Positions 9,528 through 16,831 are shown, numbered from the stretch's first letter. The stretch is 64,000 nucleotides of DNA from Rhizobiaceae bacterium CPCC 101076 (GCA_003347645.1 QDFX01000008.1:1-64000), one strand, 5' to 3'. Program-made: numbers and translations. Notes: generated by a model from the letters alone, not told the origin.

Positions 9528-10547
9528 TTAGGTTGCAACAGCCTTGAATGAATTGGAAGGGTCTTCAGTGACTTGAAAGTCACCATAAGCGCGAAGCTTT
9601 GAGAAAAATTCCCGAGGATTATGGGGGCTTTCTGTGCATCTTGGAGTGAACTTTCCCTTGTCCACCGTGTGGATCAATTTCATACCTTCTCTTCGCAGCA
9701 CCGCTGGTGGGGCTGGTAGTCCGTCATAGGCTAGACCCATCGGCCCTTTGGGATGGGCGAACTGACCCGGCCGCATCCCCACAGCGTAGGCCGCCATGGT
9801 CATATAGGCATCTTCAGCTATCACTGCGCTGCAGCTTCTAAGTATGCTCCGGGTATGCAGGAGACCAGCTGAAGCGATAGATCGAGCGCATTCCGAACTT
9901 AAGAAATAACCACCTCCGAAAACATTCTCGCCCAATGTCCACCCGTTAGATGTTGCCCTTCTTACGACATTTCTGAAGTCGCGGGTTCCGGGCACAAATC
10001 GGCGCTTCCAATGGATCTGCCAACGAAAAACATCGGGCATATTGCCGAAACTTTTGGGGGAACCATCGTAATTCATTGCATAGCGGCCAAAGATGCCAAC
10101 CGTGGGGTTCGCCAAAGCGAATTCTTGGGCATCGTGAAATAGGCCGCACCCAATCATTAGCGCGTCGGTGTCCGTCTTGAGGACGAGGCGAAGCTCTGCT
10201 GAGTGGAGCGCAGCCGCTAAGCCGTCAGCGATCGTATGTACTAGGCCGGCATATTTCTCAGGTCGAGTGTTTCGGAGAATGACCAATCGAGGGTCTTTAA
10301 GCGCTAACAGAGCAGCGTACGTTCCGTCCTCCGTGTGATCGTCGATTGCAATTATGCGGCAATTGGGAGGGCAAAAGTAAAGGAAGCTATCAATGGAGTC
10401 TAATGCCTCCCTGATTTGGCCTGGACCGACCGCAACTATCAAAGCATAAGACACCTTCGTTTCCCCGACCCTCGGTGCGAGGTCTAATCTAGATCTCTCC
10501 AAATTGGAGGCTAATACTTCGCCGTTTTCAATCTTCCGTTGCGACAT
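9528..10547 (-). CDS. Family 2-like glycosyltransferase
   Basis: 339 residues with a GT-A fold. IIAIDDHTEDGTYAALLAL (about 64-82) is the nucleotide-sugar binding beta-strand and acidic turn. KTDTDALMIG (about 124-133) carries the D-x-D metal/UDP-sugar motif. A later acidic residue in CSAVIAEDAYMTMAAY fits the catalytic base region. The N-terminal 30 residues are variable and may be cytosolic extension. No membrane segments are apparent, so it probably acts at the inner face of the membrane. It is the first gene of the minus-strand set with the methyltransferase and acetyltransferase. Codon use is less GC-rich than the core genes, which fits acquisition by transfer. Confidence 0.8.
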   Translation of the reverse strand: MSQRKIENGEVLASNLERSRLDLAPRVGETKVSYALIVAVGPGQIREALDSIDSFLYFCPPNCRIIAIDDHTEDGTYAALLALKDPRLVILRNTRPEKYAGLVHTIADGLAAALHSAELRLVLKTDTDALMIGCGLFHDAQEFALANPTVGIFGRYAMNYDGSPKSFGNMPDVFRWQIHWKRRFVPGTRDFRNVVRRATSNGWTLGENVFGGGYFLSSECARSIASAGLLHTRSILRSCSAVIAEDAYMTMAAYAVGMRPGQFAHPKGPMGLAYDGLPAPPAVLRREGMKLIHTVDKGKFTPRCTESPHNPREFFSKLRAYGDFQVTEDPSNSFKAVAT

Positions 10548-11023
10548 AAGTTCGCGGTGGGGTGGTGACCACCCTCGGTCAGTAAACGCACGAGTATTGG
10601 TCGCCTACCTGTGTCGAACTGGGGCTTCTGCTGTACCGCTCGCCGGGACCCGCTCATTGAATTGAGCCTCGCCTCGGCCAGGGAGAGCACATGAGCAAAA
10701 CGGCGCCGGAATCCCCAAGCCGCGACCAGCAGTAAAAGAAAGCCGAGACAAGGAAAAGTAGGGCAGCGCCCAGAGCTTCCGCCCTCTGTTCAGATTCAAG
10801 AAGACCGTGATAACTCCCTGCAAAACTGAAATCGCGAACAAGGCTCCGACTAAGGCAAAGGACCTGAAGGCCGAACGAATAACTGCGATTTTGGCGGTGT
10901 GGATCGCAAACGACCTCTGCGAACGTCAGTCTATGAGACTGATCCCGAATGGTTTGATTCTTATCGTATGGGGATACTCGGTTTCTGGCCATTGTTGTCT
11001 GTGACGATCAGTCTTCACTGCAT
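10548..11023. other. Intergenic region with possible frameshifted membrane-protein remnant
   Basis: About 475 bases without an intact gene. On the minus strand one frame reads LVGALFAISVLQGVITVFLNL followed by RGRKLWALP. A second frame continues FLLLLVAAWGFRRRF then HVLSLAEARLN, as if a small two-segment membrane protein had suffered a frameshift near 10765. No good start codon is present. This may be decay of a gene upstream of the GT2 gene, or chance; I hold it as weak. Confidence 0.25.
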
Positions 11024-11203
11024 CTAGCCTGGGTCCGGGCCGGAAGCTTGCCACTCAATCAGAGTCATGGTCGCGTCTAGAGATGCTATCTCGGCAGTAA
11101 ACCTCCGCTTCAGCGCGCGCGGCCGAAGCGCGGGCAGGTGGAGCTTCACAATCGTCTCTAGGCTGATCGTCTTAGGTTGATTGTCATCAGTGAGTTCAGT
11201 CAT
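11024..11203 (-). CDS. Small conserved protein, paralogue of 14959-15141
   Basis: 59 residues from ATG 11203 (MTELTDDNQPKTISLETIV). The sequence matches the product at 14959-15141 nearly end to end: DNQPK-x-I-x-LE-x-I-x-K-x-HLPALR in the first half and AEIASLDATxxxIEWQ in the second. Conservation of two copies 4 kb apart, with both reading frames intact and a similar purine-rich upstream box (GGGAAGCAACC here, GGGGAGCAACC there), argues that it is a real gene. No known domain is recognised; it is predicted soluble and mostly helical. It lies downstream of, and on the same strand as, the small RTX gene (11353-11871), but a terminator separates them. Confidence 0.6.
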   Translation of the reverse strand: MTELTDDNQPKTISLETIVKLHLPALRPRALKRRFTAEIASLDATMTLIEWQASGPDPG

Positions 11204-11292
11204 CGACGTTGGGTTGCTTCCCAAGAGGCGCAACCAACCTTTTTTCGGGTCGCTTTAGCCGTTGCGAAAATGAGGGATCGTTCTGATCCACG

Positions 11293-11321
11293 AAAAACCC
11301 CGCCGAACAAGCCCGGCGGGG
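11293..11321 (-). terminator. Rho-independent terminator of the small RTX gene
   Basis: Read on the minus strand, an 8-bp perfect stem (CCCCGCCG/CGGCGGGG) with an 8-base loop is followed by five T residues. It is 31 bases downstream of the stop codon at 11353. Confidence 0.85.
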
Positions 11322-11352
11322 TCGATTGCCTTTGACGTGCCCGAAGGGAGAG

Positions 11353-11871
11353 TCAGGCGAACTGGATGTCGACGGCTTCGCCGTGATTGATCCCCTTGAG
11401 ATAAGCTTCGAAGTCATCAGCATGCCAACCGGCGTTCTTCAGGGCGTCGACGAGATAGACTTCCTGAGTGAATGTCTTGTCGCCATCGACGATCTGCAGC
11501 GTCAGCTTGAGGTCGTAGGCCTTCGCGTCGTTATGAAGATCGATGCCATTGAAGTCGATTCCCGCGCCTTTCAACGACGCAGACGCGCCAAGGATGGTCA
11601 CGCCTTCGCCAAACTTCAGGGAGTCGACGCCAAACTTGAAATCGTCGACGAAATCGACGTCTCCCGCCTTAGCGAACTTATCGAAAACGAAGGTGTCTTC
11701 GCCAGCACCGCCGAACAAAACGTCGCTGCCGTGTCCGCCTAGGATCAGATCGTCGCCGTTCGAGCCGATCAACTGATCGTTTCCAGCCTTGCCTTCGAGT
11801 TTGGAGTTAGTTCCCGCAATACCCCAAATCGCATCTCCGCCGGCTGTCGCGCCGGGAACAAGTACGGTCAT
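11353..11871 (-). CDS. Small RTX (hemolysin-type calcium-binding) secreted protein
   Basis: 172 residues from ATG 11871, which has AGGAG 9 bases upstream; a longer frame to 11937 has no such site. Residues about 20-65 contain glycine/aspartate nonapeptide repeats (KLEGKAGNDQLIGSNGDD, LILGGHGSDVLFGGAGEDTFVFDK) that bind Ca2+ in parallel beta-rolls. The DTFVF end of the roll and the following acidic region (VDFVDDFKFGVDSLKFGEGV) are typical of type I secretion substrates. The C-terminus (VDIQFA) is a short hydrophobic secretion tail. It has no catalytic domain and is far smaller than usual RTX exoproteins, so it may be a surface-bound or adhesion accessory protein. It carries its own terminator and sits among polysaccharide genes. 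Confidence 0.85.
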   Translation of the reverse strand: MTVLVPGATAGGDAIWGIAGTNSKLEGKAGNDQLIGSNGDDLILGGHGSDVLFGGAGEDTFVFDKFAKAGDVDFVDDFKFGVDSLKFGEGVTILGASASLKGAGIDFNGIDLHNDAKAYDLKLTLQIVDGDKTFTQEVYLVDALKNAGWHADDFEAYLKGINHGEAVDIQFA

Positions 11872-12040
11872 GGTTGTAGTCTCCTGTAGTCCCAGCCGCC
11901 CGCATGCGGAGAGAGGTTGCGGGCGCACCTTAAGCATTTGTTAAGGATGGAAGCTACTGAATTTCGGAGTCTTTTATTACACTTGGTTGTGAGAGTTAAT
12001 TTCGCAACACGTTGTGTGCAGCCTTCGAGGGGCACGAAGC

Positions 12041-12181
12041 CTACCCGGCATTCGGGCAGGTTTTGAGAAGCCCTCCTGCGAACCAAAAGAGGAATGCGAT
12101 CCAGGCGGCCGTGGAAAGGATACCGACCGCAAAGACGAGGATGGCTATAAGACTGCGGGCGCGCCCACGGCCCTGCGACAT
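12041..12181 (-). CDS. Predicted 46-residue single-pass membrane protein
   Basis: Short ORF starting at ATG 12181 with AGAGAAG about 7 bases upstream. The product has a basic N-terminus (MSQGRGRARS), one strong membrane segment (about 11-40, LIAILVFAVGILSTAAW then FLFWFAGGLL) and a short tail (KTCPNAG). By the positive-inside rule the N-terminus would be cytosolic. No family is recognised. The build is like three other micro-ORFs in this region (12475, 17275, 17392), which raises my confidence that it is translated. It lies upstream of the RTX gene on the same strand (170 bp). Confidence 0.45.
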   Translation of the reverse strand: MSQGRGRARSLIAILVFAVGILSTAAWIAFLFWFAGGLLKTCPNAG

Positions 12182-12305
12182 ATCAGAGCTTCTCTGAGAA
12201 GCGCCGCACGCTCTTTCGGAGGCGCTCTTCGTCCCGTTGGTTTTTGCGACTAGCTAGTATCAAAATCGTGGATGCAACCATGGGGGGCGGAGCCTCGACC
12301 TGCCG

Positions 12306-12409
12306 GTAAGCTTAAACGTTTAGGTAAATTTTCAGCTTACGTTGCTGGCGTCAATGATCCGATGCATTGCTCTTCTTAGAACTCAGCACGGCCGCATCCA
12401 CTGAGTTCT
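12306..12409 (+). ncRNA. Possible small RNA: two inverted repeats ahead of an orphan terminator
   Basis: Two imperfectly spaced inverted repeats lie in a row: GTAAGCT...AGCTTAC (about 12306-12342) and AGAACTCAG...CTGAGTTCT (about 12378-12409). A rho-independent terminator follows at 12417-12446. No plus-strand gene precedes them, since the neighbours on both sides are minus-strand. Such a structured segment ending in a terminator is what an intergenic sRNA looks like. No promoter is identified and the family is not recognised. Confidence 0.3.
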
Positions 12410-12416
12410 GAAATGG

Positions 12417-12446
12417 CCCCGCCCGGTTCGCCGCGGCGGGGTTTTT
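12417..12446 (+). terminator. Orphan plus-strand terminator (GC-rich hairpin plus T5)
   Basis: CCCCGCCCGGTTCGCCGCGG followed by CGGGGTTTTT. The same hairpin sequence occurs again at 13002-13031. It has no protein gene in its orientation upstream, which points to a non-coding transcript. Confidence 0.65.
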
Positions 12447-12474
12447 CGTGTCCGGCGACCTAACCTCTAGCTAT

Positions 12475-12597
12475 TCAGAAGGCCGCCGTGATGGACCAAA
12501 AAGCTCCGAGTGCCATCATTCCGATCCAGCAAAGGTTGAGGACTATTCCCAACACCAGCACTGCCGGAGCAATTCGGGAGGACGTTTTACGTGGCAC
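12475..12597 (-). CDS. Predicted 40-residue membrane protein
   Basis: Starts at GTG 12597 with GGAAGGCGG upstream. The product is MPRKTSSRIA followed by one hydrophobic stretch (about 9-38, PAVLVLGIVLNLCW then MMALGAFWSITAAF). The GTG shares its first base with the TAG stop of the preceding frame (TAGTG), which suggests translational coupling to the ORF at 12597-12875. No family is recognised; it is one of four similarly built micro-ORFs in this region. Confidence 0.45.
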   Translation of the reverse strand: MPRKTSSRIAPAVLVLGIVLNLCWIGMMALGAFWSITAAF

Positions 12598-12875
12598 TAG
12601 CCGCCTTCCGAATCACGCAAATGAGCTTTTAGAGGAACGTTGAAACTAGGCGGCATTGAGTCGGAAGCACGGATAGGCCTTCTATGCCCGTCATCGTCAT
12701 AGCTATGAAACAGCCATACCGCCGGAAACTCCATGATTGCGCCCAAAAGTCCGAACCGCTCAATCCGGCTATTCCTCGCGTAAGAGGCCATTCCTGACGG
12801 GGTTCTGCTTCCGGCCAAAATTAATATCGGAATCACAGCCAATGTGCGTACGATGGCACATAAGAAGGCCGCCAC
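12597..12875 (-). CDS. Possible small membrane protein coupled to the 40-residue ORF
   Basis: 92 residues if it starts at GTG 12875. It has a hydrophobic N-terminal segment (AAFLCAIVRTLAVIPILILAG) and a soluble remainder (MEFPAVWLFHSYDDDGHRRP). The stop TAG overlaps the GTG start of the next ORF by one base. Against it: the 5' part lies in a repeated hairpin element (12844-12997) and no convincing ribosome-binding site is seen. Possible real coding or decayed gene. Confidence 0.3.
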   Translation of the reverse strand: MAAFLCAIVRTLAVIPILILAGSRTPSGMASYARNSRIERFGLLGAIMEFPAVWLFHSYDDDGHRRPIRASDSMPPSFNVPLKAHLRDSEGG

Positions 12876-12997
12876 GCCCGATGCGGCAGGCGTGACGGCC
12901 CATGGGCTGCGTACAGTTGAGGGTCCGCAGGCAGCCGACTGTTGCACGTTCCGGACGCTATTGCAGTGACACTCGCGCAACAGTTATGGTTAACGAG
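12844..12997 (+). repeat. Repeat family B, copy 1
   Basis: About 150 bases similar in order and spacing to 13061-13209. Both begin with GCGTAC-x-ATGGC-x-CATAAG, then an imperfect inverted repeat around CCGATGCGGC flanked by CACGCC and GCGTGACG, and both end near GGTTA-x-CGA. A short version of the inverted repeat (GGCCGCCACGC-x-x-x-ATGCGG) is also seen near 8685 and 15230. This copy is followed by a terminator at 13002. Confidence 0.55.
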
Positions 12998-13001
12998 ATT
13001 T

Positions 13002-13031
13002 CCCCGCCCGGTTCGCCGCGGCGGGGCTTTT
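13002..13031 (+). terminator. Orphan plus-strand terminator, second copy
   Basis: Same GC-rich hairpin as 12417-12446 (CCCCGCCCGGTTCGCCGCGG then CGGGG), here followed by CTTTT. It reads away from repeat copy B1 and no plus-strand gene precedes it. Confidence 0.55.
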
Positions 13032-13060
13032 CGTTCGTCTCAGACGATCCGCATCCCCAG

Positions 13061-13209
13061 GCGCGTACAATGGCTCATAAGTAGCGGTCACGCCGATGCG
13101 GCGAGCGTGACGCCAGGTGGGGCTTCGATACTGTTGAGGAGTTCGGAAGTGGCCGCTTATTGCACCTAGAAAGTGCGTGGTGACCCAGCAACAGGTAAGG
13201 TTAGCGAAG
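13061..13209 (+). repeat. Repeat family B, copy 2
   Basis: Tandem, diverged second copy of 12844-12997, offset by about 217 bases. The CACGCCGATGCGGCGAGCGTG hairpin core is intact. It lies just upstream of the 3' end of the GT32 gene. Confidence 0.55.
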
Positions 13210-13236
13210 GCGAGCCGATCCCCGTCTAATGGCAGC

Positions 13237-13938
13237 TTAAGACCAGAGCGCAACAGCTCCTTCAAGCTTGCGACGCAGGGCTGTGCGTAATCCGGCCCTT
13301 AATGGCTTGCTCCGCCAAGAACCCCAGCAGAGGTGTTTGCCGATCGTGTCTGGTCCGCGCCCGTTTCGTTGAGGAAAGAACACACTCCTCGGTGGGTAGT
13401 AAACCCTCTGATAGCGATGACGATTGGCGTGAAGGTACATCGTGATCGCATAGGGGCCAGCAACCCCAACGACTGATTTCTGTTCTTCCGGATCGTCTCG
13501 GGACGCAACTTCACAGGCGTGCTTGACGAAGTCAGCAAGGAACGGATGCCCGGCTTCAGCACCTAGAGCGGCGTTCCCGATCCTGAATGAACGCTCCGAC
13601 CAATCAGAGGCCTGCTCGACAGGCAGGATGCACGGGTGACGTCTGATTTCGTCCGGGATCGGTCGATACATGAAGTAGTCCGTATCGACGTAGAAGCCGC
13701 CGTGAGCGTATAATAGTGCCAGCCGGGCAATGTCCGACTTCATGACGCCTAGCTTGATGCGCTCGTAAACTCCCACTTGTTCCGGAAAATACCGAGCCAT
13801 CAGTTCCGAATTATCATCATCATCCCAAAGGGCGAACGACCAGTCCGGAAGGTGCCTTTGCATCCTTTTCCGCAAGACCGCTTCCTCCCAAGATAGGCGC
13901 TTGGTTCGCGCGGTCTGATGAAGAAGCCTCGGTATCAT
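13237..13938 (-). CDS. Family 32-like glycosyltransferase (capsular/OCH1 type)
   Basis: 233 residues from ATG 13938 (MIPRLLHQTARTKRLSWEE); an upstream GTG at 13962 would add 8 residues. The opening IPRLLHQT is the hallmark of the Gly_transf_sug (DXD) family. It is followed by WSFALWDDDDNSELM, a helix with KLGVMKSDIARLALLYAHGGFYVDTDYFMYRP (D-x-D at about 95-97) and later WGSW near the C-terminus. The family transfers hexoses to growing glycans at the cytosolic membrane face using a metal-dependent, retaining mechanism. It sits alone on the minus strand between repeat copies. A role in the same surface polysaccharide as the GT2 gene is inferred from context. Confidence 0.85.
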   Translation of the reverse strand: MIPRLLHQTARTKRLSWEEAVLRKRMQRHLPDWSFALWDDDDNSELMARYFPEQVGVYERIKLGVMKSDIARLALLYAHGGFYVDTDYFMYRPIPDEIRRHPCILPVEQASDWSERSFRIGNAALGAEAGHPFLADFVKHACEVASRDDPEEQKSVVGVAGPYAITMYLHANRHRYQRVYYPPRSVFFPQRNGRGPDTIGKHLCWGSWRSKPLRAGLRTALRRKLEGAVALWS

Positions 13939-14008
13939 CGCGAACCTATGCCCCACGATCACGGAAAAGTAACGGCGGGAATCTGTCCAGTTGACGGTTC
14001 ACTCTTCA

Positions 14009-14160
14009 ATGACGACATATGTGATCGCGGACCCTGCACGGCCGCGACCTGACGGATGCGAACATTTTCACGGGCGATTGCATCGACCGGGCCCCGAAAG
14101 CAGGCAGATCACCAAGCGGCTGATAGCTAGCCCTCCTGCGGGATAGCAGTGGGTTGCGGC
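14009..14160 (+). pseudogene. Decayed copy of the PPP-type phosphatase gene at 15824
   Basis: The DNA aligns with the 5' part of the intact phosphatase gene. MTTYVIAD (start ATG 14009) corresponds to TTYVVSDLHGR. After a one-base shift CTGCACGGCCGCGACCTGAC follows, then a deletion, then TTTCACGGGCGATTGCATCG (FTGDCIDR) and GCAGATCACCAAGCGGCTGA, matching QIIARLMAGPPVGW in the intact copy. Frameshifts, an internal deletion of roughly 60 bases and a stop after the PP-x-G segment make it non-functional. The rest of the gene is missing. Confidence 0.65.
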
Positions 14161-14350
14161 AGGATTGGAGCTTTGGCATGCAGACCTCCCTGATCGGGGA
14201 AGCGCAGCATGACCGCCCCGTCGCAATCCACTTGACGGCCGATTCCAAGGATAGCGAGTGCGGCCTCGCCAGAGCGCGAAGCACTGCCGGAAGTTCACGA
14301 GGGTCTTGTCTGCCTCTCCGACGCTTCTGAGGCCGCGGTTCATCTAAAAC

Positions 14351-14495
14351 GGGCCGCGACCTGGCCACAGGTGACGACCCTAAACCGCAGTTCTCATGCG
14401 GTGGGACGACGATGATTGCCGGCCAAGCTGGGGGAGACGGCCGGCGGGTCGTCCCCTCTTGGGACATTGCTAAGCTCGGTCGAGATGGTTAGCCG
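14351..14495 (+). repeat. Repeat family A, copy 1
   Basis: Begins with the hairpin GGGCCGCGACCT-GGCCAC-AGGTGACGACCC, continues TAAACCGCAG then TCATGCGG, a second stem around GCCGGCC, a third (GGGTCGTCCCctcttGGGAC) and ends GATGGTTAGC. It is similar over about 145 bases to 20329-20472; the first hairpin alone recurs at 19933. Confidence 0.65.
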
Positions 14496-14958
14496 GAAGA
14501 GAACGGTGGCGTTGCTGGCGCTTCAATAGACGCCGCCACGCCAGCTGCGAGCAACGGCGCTTTAGACAAGTGCGGAAGCACCCGAAAAGGATGCCGTCGC
14601 CGCCATTAAGCAGCCGAATTGAGCGCGGGCAGATTTCATGTCGTCGCCCACGCGCCTGTACTTGTATTGCTGCAGGGGAATGAAAAGAAGCCCCGCCCCG
14701 ATTCGCCGCGCGGTGGGGGCTGTCGTTTGCTACGTCCCCCCACCGGGCACGATACGGGCGGGACGAAACGAGACGCCATCAACGCGCTCATTCGGCCAAT
14801 GTCGGGACTAACAGTCTCGCTGCCTACCTTGACCTGAATACAAATGGGGCGGCCAATTCGACGAACTCGGATCAGTGGTCAACAATCGGCGATGGGCCCG
14901 TCTCAATCGAGGATGAGATCGGCCTGCTGTTCGCTACCCAGGTCGATACGTTGACGGT
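14496..14958. other. Gene-poor stretch with hairpins and a possible coding remnant
   Basis: Contains a GC-rich hairpin at about 14686-14719 (AGCCCC...GGGGGCT), similar in plan to the orphan terminators but without a clear T-run on the plus strand. From about 14798 a plus-strand frame reads AYLDLNTNGAANSTNSDQWS and IEDEIGLLFATQVDTLTV, ending at TAG 14962. It looks like the C-terminal end of a secreted or calcium-binding protein but has no start codon, so it is at most a relic. Confidence 0.35.
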
Positions 14959-15141
14959 CTAGTCAATATCGACGCCAAAAACCTGCCATTCGATAATGGC
15001 AATGGTCGCATCCAGAGACGCAATTTCGGCAGGGGAGGTCGCTTCGGCGCGGGCGGCGCGAAGCGCCGGAAGATGCGTTTTTGCGATTACTTCAAGAGTA
15101 ATCGGCTTCGGCTGATTGTCGGTAGCTTCGGTCTTCAACAT
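14959..15141 (-). CDS. Small conserved protein, paralogue of 11024-11203
   Basis: 60 residues from ATG 15141 (MLKTEATDNQPKPITLEVIA), with GGGGAG 7 bases upstream. It aligns with the 59-residue product at 11024: identical blocks DNQPK, LE-x-I-x-K-x-HLPALR, AEIASLDAT and IEWQ. It is predicted soluble, helical and cytosolic. The C-terminus after IEWQ differs (VFGVDID here, ASGPDPG there). No catalytic or DNA-binding motif is recognised. Upstream, on the same strand, is the broken acyltransferase-3 gene. The two paralogues may have been duplicated along with flanking repeats. Confidence 0.6.
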   Translation of the reverse strand: MLKTEATDNQPKPITLEVIAKTHLPALRAARAEATSPAEIASLDATIAIIEWQVFGVDID

Positions 15142-15284
15142 GCGGTTGCTCCCCAGCAAGTGCAGCTGAATCCTTATTGGACTGCACCATTCATTGCAAA
15201 CTGAGGGAATGTCCTGATCACCGGGAAGAGGCCGCCACGCCTGATGCGGTCAATGTCTCGGGTAGCCCCGTCGCCACTTCTACT

Positions 15285-15720
15285 AATCATTTCGTGCGCG
15301 GGCTTCTCGATGAAGGTCGAAACCAGAGCCGCCGCTGGAATCGATGCTGGGATCCCTAGAGCTACCGCGATCAGAACCGATATGTCGAGATGTTCGGCGC
15401 CGCCCGCAATGCCTTACCGAGCGTGAAATGCAGCAGTTAGAGCGAATAGGACCACGTGCCGAGCTTCACCAGCTGAGTCGCCCGAAGACGGGCAGCGACA
15501 AAGCAGACGAACAGGAGCGTCGCCGTGCGATAGCTCTGGGGCAGGAATCTTGCCCACCCCGAATGCCCGATCAACGAATAACGGATGGCGAGGCCAAGGG
15601 TGATAAACAGGAGGGCCGAGCGATCGCCTTGTAAATGCGGAACAGCATCATTCCAGCGATGAATAGATGGCTGTGCTGCGTTAGTATCAGTTGATCGAGC
15701 GCGACGCTCGGAAGTGCTCT
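15285..15720 (-). pseudogene. Degraded acyltransferase-3 (OafA-like) C-terminal remnant
   Basis: Three minus-strand frames together spell a typical membrane acyltransferase C-terminus: HSHLFIAGMMLFRIYK, then GDRSALLFITLGLAIRYSL, then LVKLGTWSYSL-stop-LLHFTLGKALRAAP, then SVLIAVALGIPASIPAAALV and TFIEKPAHEM. The in-frame TAA replaces the tyrosine of the usual YSLYLLH motif, and at least two further frameshifts separate the pieces. The N-terminal half is absent. The intact family O-acylates surface polysaccharides, which fits the surrounding glycosyltransferase genes. The frame assembly was done by eye. Confidence 0.6.
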
Positions 15721-15823
15721 CCCCAAAGCGAGGCGTCGCCGAAGCGAACGGCGATCAGACCACACCGCAGCGCGAGCGGGACAATGGCTTTCATCCGAAA
15801 ACGGTCAGATGGAAGATGATGGA

Positions 15824-16513
15824 ATGACCGCCTTGCTTCGCTCGCTCAGCAAGACCACCTACGTTGTCTCCGACCTGCACGGGCGGTTTGACCTGCTAGA
15901 AGCAGCCCTCGCCAAAATCGAAGAGGCCGAGCCTGGGACCGTCGTTTTCACCGGCGATTACATCGACCGTGGTCCAGCAAGCCGCCAGATTATCGCGCGG
16001 CTGATGGCCGGCCCTCCAGTGGGATGGCGGTGGATCTGCCTCATGGGCAATCACGAACAGATGATGCTTGAGACAATCCGCAAGCCGCTGGAGCCCGATT
16101 GGTGGCTGAGCAACGGCGGGTTCGCCACGATGGCTTCATACGGTAAGAAGGTGCCCGACGCCCATCTGGACTGGATTGCCGCCCTTCCTCGTCACTATGA
16201 GGACCAGCATCGCATCTACGTCCATGCTGGGTGCGTGTCGACGTTCAACCTGGAGTGCCAGCCAGACCAGCTTCTCTGGTTTCGCTGCGAACGTGACGAG
16301 GATTATAGCTATCGCGGCAAGCATGTCATTCACGGTCACACACCGTTCCACGACGGGCCAGTCTGCCTGAAAGGCCGGACCAATCTCGATACGTTGGCAT
16401 GGAAGAGCGGTCGACTTGTGGTCGGCGTGTTTGAAGACGTCCTTGCCGGCGGTCCGATCTCGCTAATCGAGGTCACAGAACACGATCTGTCAATCCTCCC
16501 ACAAGCACGGTAA
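15824..16513 (+). CDS. PPP-family metallophosphatase (lambda/Ser-Thr phosphatase-like)
   Basis: 229 residues from ATG 15824 (MTALLRSLSK), chosen because GGAAG precedes it by 8 bases; ATG 15809 would add five residues. It carries all metal-binding motifs of the bacterial PPP group: SDLHGR (D17, H19), GDYIDRG (44-50), GNHEQM (75-80), a conserved His in YVHAG and HGHTP. The enzyme would use two metal ions to cleave phosphomonoesters, in proteins or small molecules; the substrate cannot be read from sequence. A broken copy of the same gene lies 1.8 kb upstream (14009-14160), so the locus was duplicated. No operon partner is evident. Confidence 0.85.
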   Translation: MTALLRSLSKTTYVVSDLHGRFDLLEAALAKIEEAEPGTVVFTGDYIDRGPASRQIIARLMAGPPVGWRWICLMGNHEQMMLETIRKPLEPDWWLSNGGFATMASYGKKVPDAHLDWIAALPRHYEDQHRIYVHAGCVSTFNLECQPDQLLWFRCERDEDYSYRGKHVIHGHTPFHDGPVCLKGRTNLDTLAWKSGRLVVGVFEDVLAGGPISLIEVTEHDLSILPQAR

Positions 16514-16831
16514 GCGGCGGCTCTCGCTCTCGATCCAAGGGGAAGGCATAGCCTGAGGGCTATCTCGAAGACGACGGGGGACATCAGCGGCGCGCTCTGC
16601 CCGGCGTCCACGCCATGCCCCTTAGGCTATAATTGGGGAATGTCCGGGCCTGCCGAGAGACAAATTCCGCTCCCGTTTGATCGCGAGGTAGGCCGCCGAT
16701 GAGCTTCTAACCGATTCAGCGTGGCGGCCCTTACGGCGTTGCCTCGCGCATCTCGCCAGTGAGCGGCCGGCTGGGTTTGCCTTCATGACGCGGTGCAGTG
16801 CATCTAGGTCGCTCTCTAAGACCCAAGAGCC
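16514..16831. other. Intergenic region downstream of the phosphatase
   Basis: About 320 bases with no gene. It contains a loose inverted repeat GGCCGCC...GGCGGCC (about 16691-16734) similar in style to the repeats elsewhere in this region. Confidence 0.4.

Noticed and set aside
10654-10992. 112-codon minus-strand frame upstream of the GT2 gene
   Set aside because: Hydrophobic stretch is better read as pieces of two other frames; no start or family match.
14006-14467. 153-codon minus-strand frame
   Set aside because: Lies across the phosphatase relic and repeat A copy 1; Arg/Pro/Ser-rich, no motif.
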